NCBI GenBank assembly: GCA_027486585.1
Contig: JAIXOU010000027.1
Span: 1-64,000, forward strand
Length of the DNA: 64,000 nt
Reading direction: 5' to 3'
From: Verrucomicrobiaceae bacterium
GTDB lineage: Bacteria > Verrucomicrobiota > Verrucomicrobiia > Verrucomicrobiales > Verrucomicrobiaceae
Shown: positions 1 through 12,300 of the stretch, piece by piece
Numbering within the stretch: position 1 is the stretch's first letter
Layout: each line of letters opens with the position of its first letter
Notes under the pieces: model-generated
What the model saw: the letters and a program-made list of their open reading frames with translations, nothing else
The model's database searches: none
What the model was told of the DNA's origin: nothing
Made by a program: the position numbers and the translations under genes

Positions 1-31
1 GTCGTAGGTTCGAACCCTACCTCAGGAGCCA
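1..31 (+). tRNA. tRNA, 3' part only (identity not determinable)
   Basis: The window opens inside a tRNA. A T-arm is visible (GTAGG-TTCGAAC-CCTAC), followed by the 3' acceptor strand CTCAGGA, a G discriminator and an encoded CCA. The anticodon lies outside the window, so the amino acid cannot be assigned. It sits 6 bases before tRNA-Met, so the two probably form one transcript. Confidence 0.75.
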
Positions 32-37
32 TCAATC

Positions 38-112
<75 letters not shown>

Positions 113-153
113 TCCTCAAAGAGGATCATTCTCTTCAGCTGAGAACTGGAAAC

Positions 154-831
154 TTAAGCTGCTTCAGCAATGTAAAGCGAAGCAATACCAAAGCTTAGCC
201 GATGAGTTTTGACTGAAGCAAATCCACAAGAAAGAATCAGTTTTTCCATGTCAGAGCCAGACGGGAAACGCTCCACTGAACTGCACAGGTATTCATAAGC
301 TGCACGCTGACCAGTGATCCAACCGGCAATCCGCGGCATCACATTTTTCAAATAAAACAAATACGCAGGACGCAGCAGAGGCAGCGTCGGGATGGAAAAA
401 TCCAGCACCACGAGATGACCATGCTGCTTTAAAACTCGACGCATTTCCATCAATGCCTCAGGCCAGGAAGCCATGTTGCGCAGACCAAAAGCCACCGTCA
501 GCACATCATAGCTGGCATTTTTAAAGGGTAGCGCCATACCATCTGCAGCGACGAGTGTTTCAAAAGATCGGCTTTGAGCCTCGCGCATCATCGGCACCGA
601 AAAGTCCGCTCCTAAAATCTTCGCTTCAGGGCAGGCCTGGCGGATCGTCTGCGCTAAATCACCACTGCCAGTAGCCAGATCTAAAATCATCTGCGGCTGC
701 ATTGCGGCGACCAATCGCGCCGTTTGACGACGCCAAAGAACATCGATCCCCAGGCTGAGAACATGATTAGCTAGCACGTAACGGCTGGCGATCCCGGCAA
801 AAGCTTTTCTGACAAATCCAGCGTCCTGCAT
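154..831 (-). CDS. menG: Demethylmenaquinone methyltransferase (MenG/UbiE family)
   Basis: This is a 225-residue class I SAM-dependent methyltransferase. It has the UbiE/MenG N-terminus (FxxIASRYxxxNHxLSLGxDxxWRR), SAM motif I (ILDLATGSGDLA, near residue 50) and the family motif around VLTVAFGLRNM near residue 112. The family methylates demethylmenaquinol to menaquinol in the last step of respiratory quinone synthesis. It also acts on the ubiquinone intermediate in organisms that make that. I chose menG because this bacterial group is known for menaquinone, which is an inference from the lineage. The ATG start fits the usual family length. It is a single gene downstream of tRNA-Leu on the same strand. 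Confidence 0.9.
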   Translation of the reverse strand: MQDAGFVRKAFAGIASRYVLANHVLSLGIDVLWRRQTARLVAAMQPQMILDLATGSGDLAQTIRQACPEAKILGADFSVPMMREAQSRSFETLVAADGMALPFKNASYDVLTVAFGLRNMASWPEALMEMRRVLKQHGHLVVLDFSIPTLPLLRPAYLFYLKNVMPRIAGWITGQRAAYEYLCSSVERFPSGSDMEKLILSCGFASVKTHRLSFGIASLYIAEAA

Positions 832-862
832 ATAGTGTAATCCCCTTGTAAAAAGGGGAGGG

Positions 863-944
863 TGCGCTCGAGAGGACTCGAACCTCCACGATGTAAGTCA
901 CTAGAACCTGAATCTAGCGCGTCTACCAATTCCGCCACGAGCGC
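863..944 (-). tRNA. tRNA-Leu (CAG anticodon)
   Basis: Reading the minus strand, GCGCTCG opens the acceptor and pairs with CGAGCGC before an A discriminator. The anticodon stem-loop is CTAGA-TTCAGGT-TCTAG, giving CAG. The long variable arm (TGACTTACATCGTGG) is typical of class II tRNAs, and the T-arm is GGAGG-TTCGAGT-CCTCT. CCA is not encoded (ACCC follows), unlike the two plus-strand tRNAs. A CCCCTT/AAGGGG hairpin lies between it and menG. Confidence 0.93.
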
Positions 945-1158
945 ATTCCCAATAACGGGGAGTTGATTGTCTACCAGCTTCAGGACTTCTCAACCAAAAA
1001 GTTGAAATAGTTCAAAGTCTCTTTTTTTGAGCTTACGACATTTTATAACAGCAGGCTGATTCATCGTTGATAAAGAAAATGAGTCAATATGCAGGTTAAT
1101 CCTGAAATATGGTGAAAACTGTTCTAAAGGAACTTTCAAACCATCGCAGATCCGAATC

Positions 1159-2544
1159 ATGTTAAAAACCGTCGCCATCGTAGGCCGCCCGAATGTGGGC
1201 AAATCAGCTCTCTTCAATCGCCTTGCCGGCATGAATATTTCCATCGTCCACGACCTCGCCGGTGTGACACGTGACCGCATCACCGCCGAGTGCAGACGCG
1301 GACCACAGGTTTTCCAGATCATGGATACAGGTGGTATCGGTGCCAATACAGAAGACGTGCTCACGGAGCAGGTTCAGGTGGAAGCCAGCATCGCTCTAGA
1401 GGTGGCTGACATGCTGCTCTTTGTGGTGGATATTTTTGAAGGCATCACAGCCATCGATCAGAGCCTGGCAGCCATCCTTCGCCGGACAAAAAAACCAGTC
1501 GTTCTTGTCTGCAATAAAGCAGACTCCGACAAGCGCCGTCTTGGGTCAGCCGACTTTGCAAAACTGGGTTTCTCTGAAATGGCCGAGGTCAGCGCCGTGC
1601 ATGGACTTGGCATCAACTATCTGGTGGACATCATTGCCGAGCGCTTGGAACTCACGAAGCAGGACGACGAAACAGAAGCGGCTGTCAAAGAAGCCAAATT
1701 TGCAGCTCGCCCCCTAAAGCTAGCCATCGTAGGCCGACCAAATGCAGGCAAATCATCGTTGGTAAATGCCATTCTTGGTCAAGAACGCGCTATCGTCAGT
1801 GAGGTGGCAGGCACTACCCGGGATAGTCTGGACATCAACTGCACCTACAACGGTAAACGCTATCAACTGATCGATACCGCCGGTATCCGCCGGCAGTCAA
1901 AGTTGGACAATGACGTCGAAGTCTTTAGCGTTCAGCGCAGTTACCAAGCCATCAAGCGTGCCGACATATGCATCCTTGTCATCGACTGCGCCGAAGGGGC
2001 CAAGATGCAGGATCGAAAGATTGCTCAGCTTATCTTGGAAGAGCGGAAACCCTGCATCCTAGTGATGAACAAGTTTGACCTTTATCACCCCAGCGCCAAA
2101 CAGAAGGATCGACTCGAAGAACTTTCCGAGAAAATGCGTCGCGAGTTTTTCTTCCTTAGCTATGCGCCGTTGATTGCCACCTCGGCCAAGAACAAGGAAA
2201 ACATTGGAAAGCTTTTTGTGCAGATTGAAGCTGTGCGCAATGGCTCCCAAACTCGTATTGGCACAGGCATCCTGAATCGCATGATGCATCAGGCCATTGA
2301 AGATACACCTGGACCTCTTGGCCGCAGCCCGCTTGCCTTCAAACTCCTTTATGTCACCCAAGTCAACGAAGCTGGAGACAGCAACGTGCCGGTTCCGCAT
2401 TTCGTGTTCTTTGCCAATCGCGCCGCTAAAATGACCGAGGGTTATCTTCGATTCCTAGAAAGCGTCATCCGTAAAGAGTGGCCTGCCCCAGGGGTGCCGT
2501 TCCGTATGAGTGTGCGTGGCAAAGAAGTCAAAAAACGTTCCTAG
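1159..2544 (+). CDS. der: Ribosome biogenesis GTPase Der (EngA)
   Basis: This 461-residue protein has two tandem Era-like GTPase domains and a C-terminal KH-like domain, which is the diagnostic Der layout. G1 motifs are GRPNVGKS (near residue 9) and GRPNAGKS (near 193). G3 motifs are DTGGIG and DTAGIR. G4 motifs are NKAD and NKFD. The family acts in assembly of the 50S ribosomal subunit and is usually essential. Length is normal for the family. The ATG is followed directly by the first P-loop strand, so the start is secure although no strong Shine-Dalgarno is seen. A zinc-ribbon gene follows on the same strand after 70 bases. The 214 bases upstream hold no gene. Confidence 0.97.
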   Translation: MLKTVAIVGRPNVGKSALFNRLAGMNISIVHDLAGVTRDRITAECRRGPQVFQIMDTGGIGANTEDVLTEQVQVEASIALEVADMLLFVVDIFEGITAIDQSLAAILRRTKKPVVLVCNKADSDKRRLGSADFAKLGFSEMAEVSAVHGLGINYLVDIIAERLELTKQDDETEAAVKEAKFAARPLKLAIVGRPNAGKSSLVNAILGQERAIVSEVAGTTRDSLDINCTYNGKRYQLIDTAGIRRQSKLDNDVEVFSVQRSYQAIKRADICILVIDCAEGAKMQDRKIAQLILEERKPCILVMNKFDLYHPSAKQKDRLEELSEKMRREFFFLSYAPLIATSAKNKENIGKLFVQIEAVRNGSQTRIGTGILNRMMHQAIEDTPGPLGRSPLAFKLLYVTQVNEAGDSNVPVPHFVFFANRAAKMTEGYLRFLESVIRKEWPAPGVPFRMSVRGKEVKKRS

Positions 2545-2614
2545 CATTCCCAAAGAGAGTCACTGCACAGTTGTTTCTTGCCTGCGACCCAAGCCTTGCC
2601 TCATCATTTGAAAT

Positions 2615-3319
2615 ATGTATCCAGAAATCATTAAATTACTCCAAGTACAGGAGCGTGATCAGCTCATTCGTTCCTTTGAAAAGGATCTGAAGGACATCCC
2701 GAAATATGAGGCTCTCGCGAAAGCGAAGCTGGCTGGGGATACTGCCGCCGTGGAATCAGCGACGCTAAAAACGAAAGAGATTGAGGTGAAAATCAAAGGC
2801 GTAGAACTGGACATTCAGACGCGCCAAAATAGCATCAAGCGTCTGCACGATCAGCAGTTCGAAACTCGGAAGAACGAGGAGTTCCAAGCTCTGGGAGTAG
2901 AGATCAAACGCTATGAGGCAGATGTGTCTGCCCATGAGGATAAGCAGCTCGACCTCATGGAGGAGTTGGAAAAAGCCAAGGAATCGCTCAAGGTGGCTCA
3001 GGCCAAGCTGGCCATCACACAGGGTCATGTGAACGAAGACCTCAAGGTGCTGGCTGAACGAGCTGAAAATGTCAAGGTGCGACTAGCTGCCACAAAAGCA
3101 GAGCGCGCCGTTTATGCTGAGCCGATTGACCCACCGACACTGCAACTTTACGACCGCATTTTTGTCAAAAAAGGTGACTCTGCCGTCGTGCCCCTGAATA
3201 CAGGCAACTGCACAGGCTGTCACATGAAGGTCATCAACAGCACCATCCAACAGGCCAAAGCCAGTGAAGTGATCACGCAATGTGAGAGCTGCGGACGCAT
3301 CATTTATTTTGTCGAGTGA
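2615..3319 (+). CDS. Coiled-coil protein with C-terminal C4 zinc ribbon (zf-RING_7 / DUF164-like)
   Basis: This 234-residue protein has a long charged alpha-helical coiled coil over about residues 5-175. A C-terminal zinc ribbon follows, with CTGC and CESC pairs separated by about 20 residues. This matches the widespread bacterial zf-RING_7 (DUF164-like) family, which has no settled biochemical role and has been suggested to bind nucleic acid or act in ribosome-associated processes. It lies 70 bases after der in the same direction and may be co-transcribed. Its stop is only 4 bases from the stop of the convergent giant gene, leaving no room for a separate terminator. Confidence 0.85.
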   Translation: MYPEIIKLLQVQERDQLIRSFEKDLKDIPKYEALAKAKLAGDTAAVESATLKTKEIEVKIKGVELDIQTRQNSIKRLHDQQFETRKNEEFQALGVEIKRYEADVSAHEDKQLDLMEELEKAKESLKVAQAKLAITQGHVNEDLKVLAERAENVKVRLAATKAERAVYAEPIDPPTLQLYDRIFVKKGDSAVVPLNTGNCTGCHMKVINSTIQQAKASEVITQCESCGRIIYFVE

Positions 3320-3323
3320 TCCC

Positions 3324-6300
3324 TCAAGGCTTTGTCACACCTGTTAAAGCAAAGGTGATGCCCTCAGTCCATCCAAGAGGATAGGGAGCAAAATTAGACA
3401 CAGGTTTAAACCAAAGCGCTAGAGGCGATTGGAAGCTGCCAGCAGTCCCAGAGTCGTTAAAATCACTGCGTAGCAGCAGGCTACCCGCGTTGTCATGGAG
3501 CAGGACAGACAGCGGCAAACGCAATTGCTCATCCAGCGAGGAAGAAGCTGTAAACTTCGAACCATCACCAAGAACACCTGCCAAGGTAAATTGACCCGCT
3601 GACGTTATCCTTCCTGCCAGAGACGTCGCAGTCTGGGGATAGTCCGTGACTAGTAGTCCAGACTGAGCCAGAGCCCCCCAAGTCACATTGTAGGAACCCT
3701 TTCCTTTGAGTAGCGGAGAACTGGCTGCTAATGCAGAATGCTGGCGCGCTAGCGCAAACTCAGAGAGCGCAACAAGCCCCCCCCTACCCTGCTCTCCCAC
3801 ACTACCAAGAATGCGGCGAGTGCTTGGATTGACGGCCATCGCAAAAACCAAGTTCAGCTGGTTCAAACGTGGGATGATGAGGGCTGGCAGACGATCTTTA
3901 CCGAAGCGCGCCTGACCATTCGGATGGAGTTCGCCAGTTATGGGGAAAGAGGCAGGGCCAAGCTTCAGGTTACCCGTAAATGTACCAGCTTTCGTGAGGG
4001 TTAGTGTGATGAATCCATGGTTTTCATGTCGTTTTGCCACACTGCCCACTGAGGTAACCAAACCAGAATAATTGCCAGCATTGGCAAGATTAAAAGGGTT
4101 GGTTGAAAAGATTGCCGTGAGAGCCAGGCCTTCAGACATGGTGAAGGTCAGCGTTTTAGAAGCGACATTCAGACTTGGCCCTGTCCACCGATCCAAGAGG
4201 AAGCCCGTTTTGGATTGCGCTGTTAAGGTATAGGTCTTGCCAACTTCAAGCTGCCTCAAATCCGCTCCTGGAGTGATGGTGACTGTTCCTGAATTCAATG
4301 GCTGAGTATTCAGGGTCAATGGGCGCAGTGGATTGAAGGTGAATTGCCGAAGCACTTCATCTCCGATCAGGCCTAACTGATCGACGGCTCGAACACGAAC
4401 GATATTCAGACCTGCAACCGCCGGAATCTCGGTCGAATAGGTTCCCGTCAGACCATTCGCTGCCAGTTTTAAAATGACATCGTTAAAAGGTGCCCCATTC
4501 AGAGAAACCTGTACTTTATCGAGACCCTTATCGTCTGCCGCCGATCCTTTGAGTGTGAGCTCAGACAGAGCCACACGAGCATCAGACGAGGGGGTCGTTA
4601 AACTGACGGAGGGTGCTTTGAGATCGTTTTCCAAAATAAACACTTTGGCTTGATTCGGCAATCCAAGGGAAGCTGCACCCGTGACCGTGTCTAATTGCAC
4701 CGTGAATGATTCATTCACCTCCACTTTGGTGTCACTGATGAGACCAATATTGAGCACCTTGCTGACTTCACCATCTGCAAAAGTGATGACATCACTGAAT
4801 GGATTGAAGTCAGAGTTCTCTTTAGCGTTTCCAGACTTAGCGCTGATCCTAACGCTGGCAGGACTGCTGCGATCACCAGATCGCAAAAGGGTCACACTCA
4901 CCACACCACTATCTTCCCTACCTCGATAAGAACTGCTGCTAAATGAGAACTGACTTGCGCCTGTCGAGGCTATCGGAGTTACCAACGTAAAGCTATTGTT
5001 AGATGACACAAAATCGCCGCCACCCGATACCGTTACTTGAGTGCTGGCATAAGCAGGCGAATTCGCCGCTATCACAAAAGCCAGGGTGAGCGCTGGATAA
5101 CTGGCTCCCGTAGGCAGCGCATCATTGCGACTGGCTGAAACAGTTGCGCCACTAGACGATGCAATATTCCATCCCAAACCCGTCAATGAGGTGGCAGTCA
5201 ATCCAACAGGTAGCGCAACTGAAACAGTGACCTTACCTCCCGTGGTCAAAGTCCCTATATTGCGAACCGCGACATTGTAACTGGCCGAGGCACCCGCTGT
5301 GAAATTGCTATTGGCAACCATTGTTGCCGTCAAATCCGAAGTCTGCTTCACGTCGAAGATGGCCTCAGTAAGAGCACTCCATTCACCAGATTTCTGGGCA
5401 CGTACTTTCATTGGCACCTTGCCCGTGCCACTTAGAATCAAAGGAACGGCAACATTGGTGCGAACAAGCTGAAGTGTCGCATTAAAACTAGTGTCACTGC
5501 TATTGGCATCGGCCTGATGTACCTCTGCGGCCAAGGTATTCTCGCCAGTGATTAATAAAGCAGGGTCCAGGCTAAAGATGAAGAATGCATTCTCGTCAGG
5601 TGCGCCACCTGAAGCATAAGTATTATAGGCTGGATTACTGACAATGTTAGGCGAGCGCACAACTTCCACGCCATTCAAATACAGAATCACAGCATCATCA
5701 TACTTCACCTTGAACTCAGCTGCAGTCACAACAGCAGCATCAGGAACGGTGAACTTTATGCGGAAGTAAGTCGTGGCATTTTTCTGATCACCCGCTGTTC
5801 CAGGATCAGCATCCACAAAAGGCACTATCGTCTCCTCATCACCATCTCCATAGCCTAGCTCGCCAGGACCACTGGACCAAGAGCTATCATCATAGCTAGC
5901 GTTACGCCAAGCAGTCCCCTGATCACTACCATTGGCGAGATATTTCCAGGTTTGGTTCAGGGGTATAACAACATCTATCTCAGTACTGCTGACATAGGCT
6001 TGTGCGACAGGATTTAACCCACCACCAACCAAGCGAGGATCACTGCCATCGAGAGTGTAATAAATCGTGCCACCATTGCCAGTAAGCATCACCTCTCCAC
6101 CGCTTGGGAAACTCCCGCCATTTTGACTGAACGTCGGCGCATCAAAGCTAGGATAAAGTCCGTCAGCCCTTAATTGATCAAGCACACGACTGCCACGATT
6201 TGGCACATAATCATCAATCACATAGTTCACCGCGTTTTGCCAGTCCAAACGATTCAAAGGCGTATCAGTACCACGCTTAGCGTCTCCCCATCGCGCAGAC

Positions 6301-9300
6301 TCAGCAATGATGAATTTGTCCAACAAAGCTTTTCGATCACGCATCTTTGACTGAATTTGCTCAGCTGTTAATGCTCCTTCATTGAATAGATGCTTCTGCA
6401 CATGGTCTGCCCACAGGATCCGATACTCAGCATTGGGCCGCAGGTCATGATGCAAGTACATGGGATTATAACGCTCAACCAAAGTTGGATCACCCGCAGA
6501 AAAAGGTCCTGTACGATCTTCATCGACGTTAAAAAAAGTATGCTCGAAATCATGAGCCAAAAATTTAAAGCCGCCGGCAATGCCAAGACGATTACGCACC
6601 GCAAACCAATTATTAGCCGCACCGTCACCAAGAAAAGCAGAGGTCGCTCCATCGAGATTACCAGTCCAAAAGGTGAGCAGCATGTAATCAATCAAATTGC
6701 CAGGATCTAAAAGCACTGGATCTGCAGTCAGTGTCAAGCCATCAGCAGCTTTACCAGACATGGCAAAGTAGTTTTCATTGGTAGGAGCACTAGCATGAGC
6801 GCGAGCCTTGACTCTCAGAGCCTCCCAAGCATCCAGATTGCCATCAGTCACACCCGTGATGTAGCCCTGATCCTGCTCGCCTTTAATTGTGTCATAGTCG
6901 TCAGCATTACCACCGAGATAACTTTCTGCGTAGTTGGCCTCAGGACGTTCGTCGGTTTCATAGATCCCCCAATACTGGCCATTGAGATACAGATGATAGT
7001 AGCGACTCCTCGTATAGGGCTGCCCCATAGCTCCATGCATCTCACGAGTGCTCTCTTCACGCAGGAAAGTGTTGTTTCCATCTCCACCAAAGGACCATGA
7101 GTAATTTTGTGAAGTGCGGAGGTCGATTTTGTTAAAGCTTGGCGCACCTTCATTGCCAAACAATGGGTAGTTCAATTTAGCCGCCCCATATTCAGCGCGG
7201 AAAAACAAACGGAATGAATGTTTTGGATTATCACCACTACGGCTAAATCCACCACGCAGGCGCAGCCCGCAATTGATTTCAAACCCACCATCAGGACCAT
7301 TGTCCCCTATCATCTCAATGGATGCAGGCCGCTCCCAAGCTTCACCGCGCCCGTAAGGATTCACCCAGATACCGTTGGATTCATCGAACAAATTAGGCAA
7401 GTCTGTAACAATGGAGAGCGTCGGAATGGCTGTCAGCGCTGACTTCACTTTATCCAGACCACCGATCTCTGGATTGGTGCTATTCACGATGTCTGGGTCC
7501 ATCCCATAATCCGAAACTTGACCATTAACCGTCCCGAGTGGCCAGCCTGCGTTGGGGCGGACTCCATTGGCAGATTGGCGGACCACATCATTCAGAAAGA
7601 GATAGGTTTGCGTTAGCGACTTTGTCGGCTGGAAGCCTGCTTTATAGCCAATGGCACGCACTGTGCTGGTTTTTGAAACGGTTAATGGACGCATATATAA
7701 CGAACCATGTGTGGTTGTCGGAGTGCTACCGTCCAAGGTATATCTTATACTTGTTCCAAGTGTCGGCGAAGTGATGGCCAGTGAAATAGAAGTCGAGTAA
7801 TAACCATGTTTATGACTAAAGATAAGCGGCTGCACTTCACCTGCAAAAGCAGGCACCTCATTGACAGCTCCTGGTGTAGCTGTAATCACGCTTCCAGATG
7901 GCCGAAAAAAGAGTGTATTACCTGCTAGACCAGCCGTTGCACTCAATTCAGGCAATACGAAAAAGGATCCATCCGACTTCACATCATTCATGGCATGAAC
8001 GGCCAAAACATTGTTTCCTGTAAGCAACAAGGGAATGGAAGTTGATAAATCTAGAGTCTCACGAGTCAGAGCCTGCAAAGAGGATCGTGTCGCAGTTGCA
8101 GCGGAATCAAAAGCAGAATTTACAGGTACGTTGCGGCGGGCGACCTCGGTTCCATTCAAATAGGCCACAAAGCCGTCATTGTAGCGCATATGCAAAGTCA
8201 GACCCGTTAAGCTACTGACTCCTGTTGCCACGAATGGAAGGCGTACAAACACACTAGCGTTTTTATTGCGCATAGAAGTCTCTAGATTTGCACCTATTAA
8301 CAGAGAACTGGAATTGGATGCATTCAGTGGAGGCGTCACGACCGCAAGCCCATCGACACTGCCCACCAGTTTAAAGTCCGAGTTCCAAGCCGTGTCCGTC
8401 CCAGCTTTTGCAAAGAATTCCACACAATCTCCGCCACCGCCCTCCCACATGATAACCTCTACTGTATGTGGGCCTGCGGTGAGACTTATAGGCGGACTTA
8501 AATTATCAACTGGGCCATGATTGCTATCATCCGTCATAACGGCCACGCCATCGATCTTGATACGACCTCCATCATCTGAGTTAAGACCAAACACATAGGT
8601 GCCTGAGCTTGGAATAGTAATGATACCGGTAGCTTTCAGGGCATAGGGTTCAGCAGTGCCATTGGGCAGAGCCATGTTATCAGGATAGTTACCATCTCCA
8701 CCATCACCGACATAGTTGATCGTTGGAGCGATGACCGTAGCCTCGCTGAGAATGGAACTGTGCCCTTTTGGCAAGGCCAAAAGGGCATCACAAGTAGCAA
8801 TGCTACTCACGCCACCGAAACCCGGTTTTTCAGCAACCTGTCGCACTGTAAACCCAGGCACACCAACGCCGAACCCAAGACCCGTTTTACCGGACGACCA
8901 AGATGAATCCGAAAAATCGGGAGCAACCCAAGCGCTGCCCAGAGTTGCATTCGTGGGCACACGATATTTCACACTAGCCTTTTGGCTCAAAAGGGAGCGA
9001 CCCGTGAAATTGATCCCATAACTCTCATCATTAGCCTGTGCAGGATACATGGGAGAGAAATGATGCTCAATGGTCACGCCATCGGGACGAACCAGCGCCA
9101 GATACTCCCCGCCAGCGCTGAGGCTAAAGTTTGTATGCAAAGGCTGTGATGAAAGGGTCCGATTCTTGCCTGAGGCCCAGACTAGCAGGAATTGCTTGGC
9201 TCCCAGTGTCAGTTCAGGGAAACGCCATTTGGATAAATCAGACGAACTATCCGTCAAACACCAATTGGTAAGATCCACTTCATCAGAACCTGGGTTGTAG

Positions 9301-12300
9301 ATTTCAATCCAATCCGAAAAGTCGCCATCGACATCACTGATCGTGCTCTCATTGTTGGCCATGAATTCTGAGATCACCAATTGAAGTCGAGGATTGAACT
9401 TGGTCTTTAAGCTGACCACGCCAGATTGACCTGAACCATTGCTAACCGCCGGCTTGGAAGAAAGGAAGTGTCCAAAGCCTCGGCGATGAGCCCCTTTTTG
9501 CAGGATGACTCCCTGATAGCTAGAAGCAGGCAAACCTTCTGCAAGCTTGATGCTACCCTTATAACTTCCAGTGCTGGAAATGAACTGGAGTGTGTAGCTT
9601 GCATCATTGACTGGCACTTTCGTGATCACGTTTTTTGCACTGATCGTCATCTCTTTTTCCACAGCAACCGACAACCCACCCAGCGACAAACTGAGAACGG
9701 CATTGGCACCGACCACCTCACTGAGGTCAGGCAAAACACTTTCTCCATTAGGGACTGCATAGCGTGTTCCCAGCAGTGGCAGTATCACACCTTCAGGCCA
9801 TCCCATCGGATAGTAGTGACCATTTGTCTGCGGCTTGAACCACCGAAGATCGCTTCCACTCAAATCCGTATCAGGGCGTGTATGATCCACCTTGAGCCAG
9901 CCATTCAAAGAGCCTGCTTCCTTCTCCAAAGGAATATACAAAGGAGCTTCACTCGCTTTGCCCATTCGTGCACTTGCTGTCACAGCAGTGCCGTCGGCCA
10001 AGATTCCAGAAAGATTCATGACTCCTGACCGACTCACCTGGATTGTTCCAATCCCATCTCCTTGAGGAAATGCCGTGACTGGTAAAGCCTGCGCCTGAGC
10101 TGGCATGGCAAAAGTATAAATGGAGGCTGGCGCTGTGGTTCCGGGAGTTTTGCCATCAAAGAAATAGCGAATGGCTTTTAGCTCAGACATAGCCAGAGTG
10201 CCTGATCGCGTCTGCAAACCAAGAGTTCCGTTAATGCTTTGCGTTCCCGTAGGAGAAAGATCCAGAGACATCGTGAGGACATAAGCCGCCTGATTGATGC
10301 GAGGCACCAGCAAGGAACTAGATCTGGCATATCCAAAACGTGCGAGACCTGCATGATCAAACAGACCAAAAATCGGCAACCGAACACCGTTGAGTCTTAA
10401 CGAGCCGGAAAAACCGCCTCTGGGACTTACCGTGAGTTGTACAAAGCCATCTGTTTGATGACTGGCTGGCGTCGGCGCAACAGCACGAATCAATCCGCTG
10501 TAATCTCCAATGATCTGAGGAATAAAGGGATCAGGGACAAAGGTAGCCTTGATGGTCAAGCCTTCCGTCATTTGAAAAACAAGATAAGAACTGCCAGCTT
10601 CAGCCTCCGTCAGTGTGAGCTGAGCCGACGACCACTCTTTAAAAAGATAAGCGGACCTTGGATTGGCCACCAAGGAATAATAATTACCCACCTTTAGCAG
10701 GCCAGTGGTCGTCTTGGTCTCATTCGTGACATTGATAAAGGTGAACGTCCGCAGAACGAGATAAGAAAAGCTTCGCGTAATAATCGTCGATATATTACCA
10801 CGAAAATCGATGGCACGGACACTCAGCGTATTGGCACCAGGGACAGGTAAGATCACACGACTAAAGTTGACCCTGCCGCCTGTACCAGTTGCCAAGGTCG
10901 CATTCGCATAGGGAGCGTCGTTCAACTTCACTTCGATTCGAGCAATGCCTTTATTGTCACCGGCATTCCCACTCACGGTCACAACGCCTTCAGGCACCTC
11001 TTGATCGGCGGCGGGACTTGTCAGACTCAATGTCGGCTTCTGAACATCTGGATCCAAAATTCGAACGCGAACGGTATGGATCGCTCCCAAGGTGGCTCCG
11101 TTTGTCGGCTGACTCAGCACTACCGTGAATGTTTCATTTGGCTCAGCTCGGCTATCAGTCAATAATGGAATAATCACATTCTGGCTGACCACGTTATCAG
11201 CCAAAGTCACGCTGCTACTCACAACTGTATAATCACTGCCTGCAGTGGCCGTCTCATTGCTAGAATTAACTGAAACGCTTACCGCTCCAGTCCTCCCATT
11301 CGTTCGCCTGATCTGCAAGCTTACTGTAGGTTGCTCCTCATTCACGTTCACCTCTTGAACAGACCAAGCCAAAGATCCTGGCCCCGCCAAAGCTATGCTG
11401 CTACTGACGCTATCAGAATTGTTCAGCTGATTTAACTCACCGCCACCAGCTACAGTGACGACGTTTTGTAGCAGTGACGGGGCATTTACAGCGATGCTAA
11501 CCGTGAGGGTCAGCGGCGGATAGCTAGCCCCCGAGGCCAAAGAATCAGAGCGACTCGCGCTAACACTCGATCCTGCGCCTTGCAGAATGGTCCAGCCAGA
11601 TCCAGCCAGAGTTACGGCAGTTAAGCCATCCGGTAAGGTGTCAGTCAGACTTACAAGACCAGAAGTGTCTCCGGTCCCAGAATTTGAAACCGTGATCGTG
11701 TAGGTCGCGCCTAAATCGCCTGATTGAAAAGGACCATTTTCGACAAGATCCACCACCAGATCAGAAGTCTTTAAAACCGTATTTACCGCCGTGGCATTGC
11801 CATTATTGGACTCGTGACTTTCGGCGATGCTGTTAGCGGGATCGACCAGCGCTGACCCAACAGCAGCTGAGTAATTGCCATCGACCAGACTTCTCGCCGT
11901 AATGGTCGCAACGGCAGACATCCCGACATTGATCGCAGCACCACTCAGACTCACCACACCATTGTTTTCACTGATCAAAAATTCAGGGCTCGACCCGTTC
12001 ACATAATCAAGCCCTGCAGGCAGTGTGAATTGGGCGTTTACCCCTGTGGCATTGACGAGCCCATGATTGGCAACGGTCAGGATATAGTCAAAGGAGGCTC
12101 CAGTGAGCTGCGAGGGTGGCCCCGTCAAGGTAAGCGCCAAATCAGGAGCATCGGTCACCGTCGTCGCCAAGATTTGTGTGGACGTATTGTTGCCCTCGTC
12201 CATCTCTTTCAAAGCTAAGTCAGGATCAACCACGGCAGCCCCAGCCGTCAAATCAATCACCCCAGACGAAGACCGCGAGACTTTCACGACCAACGTTGCC

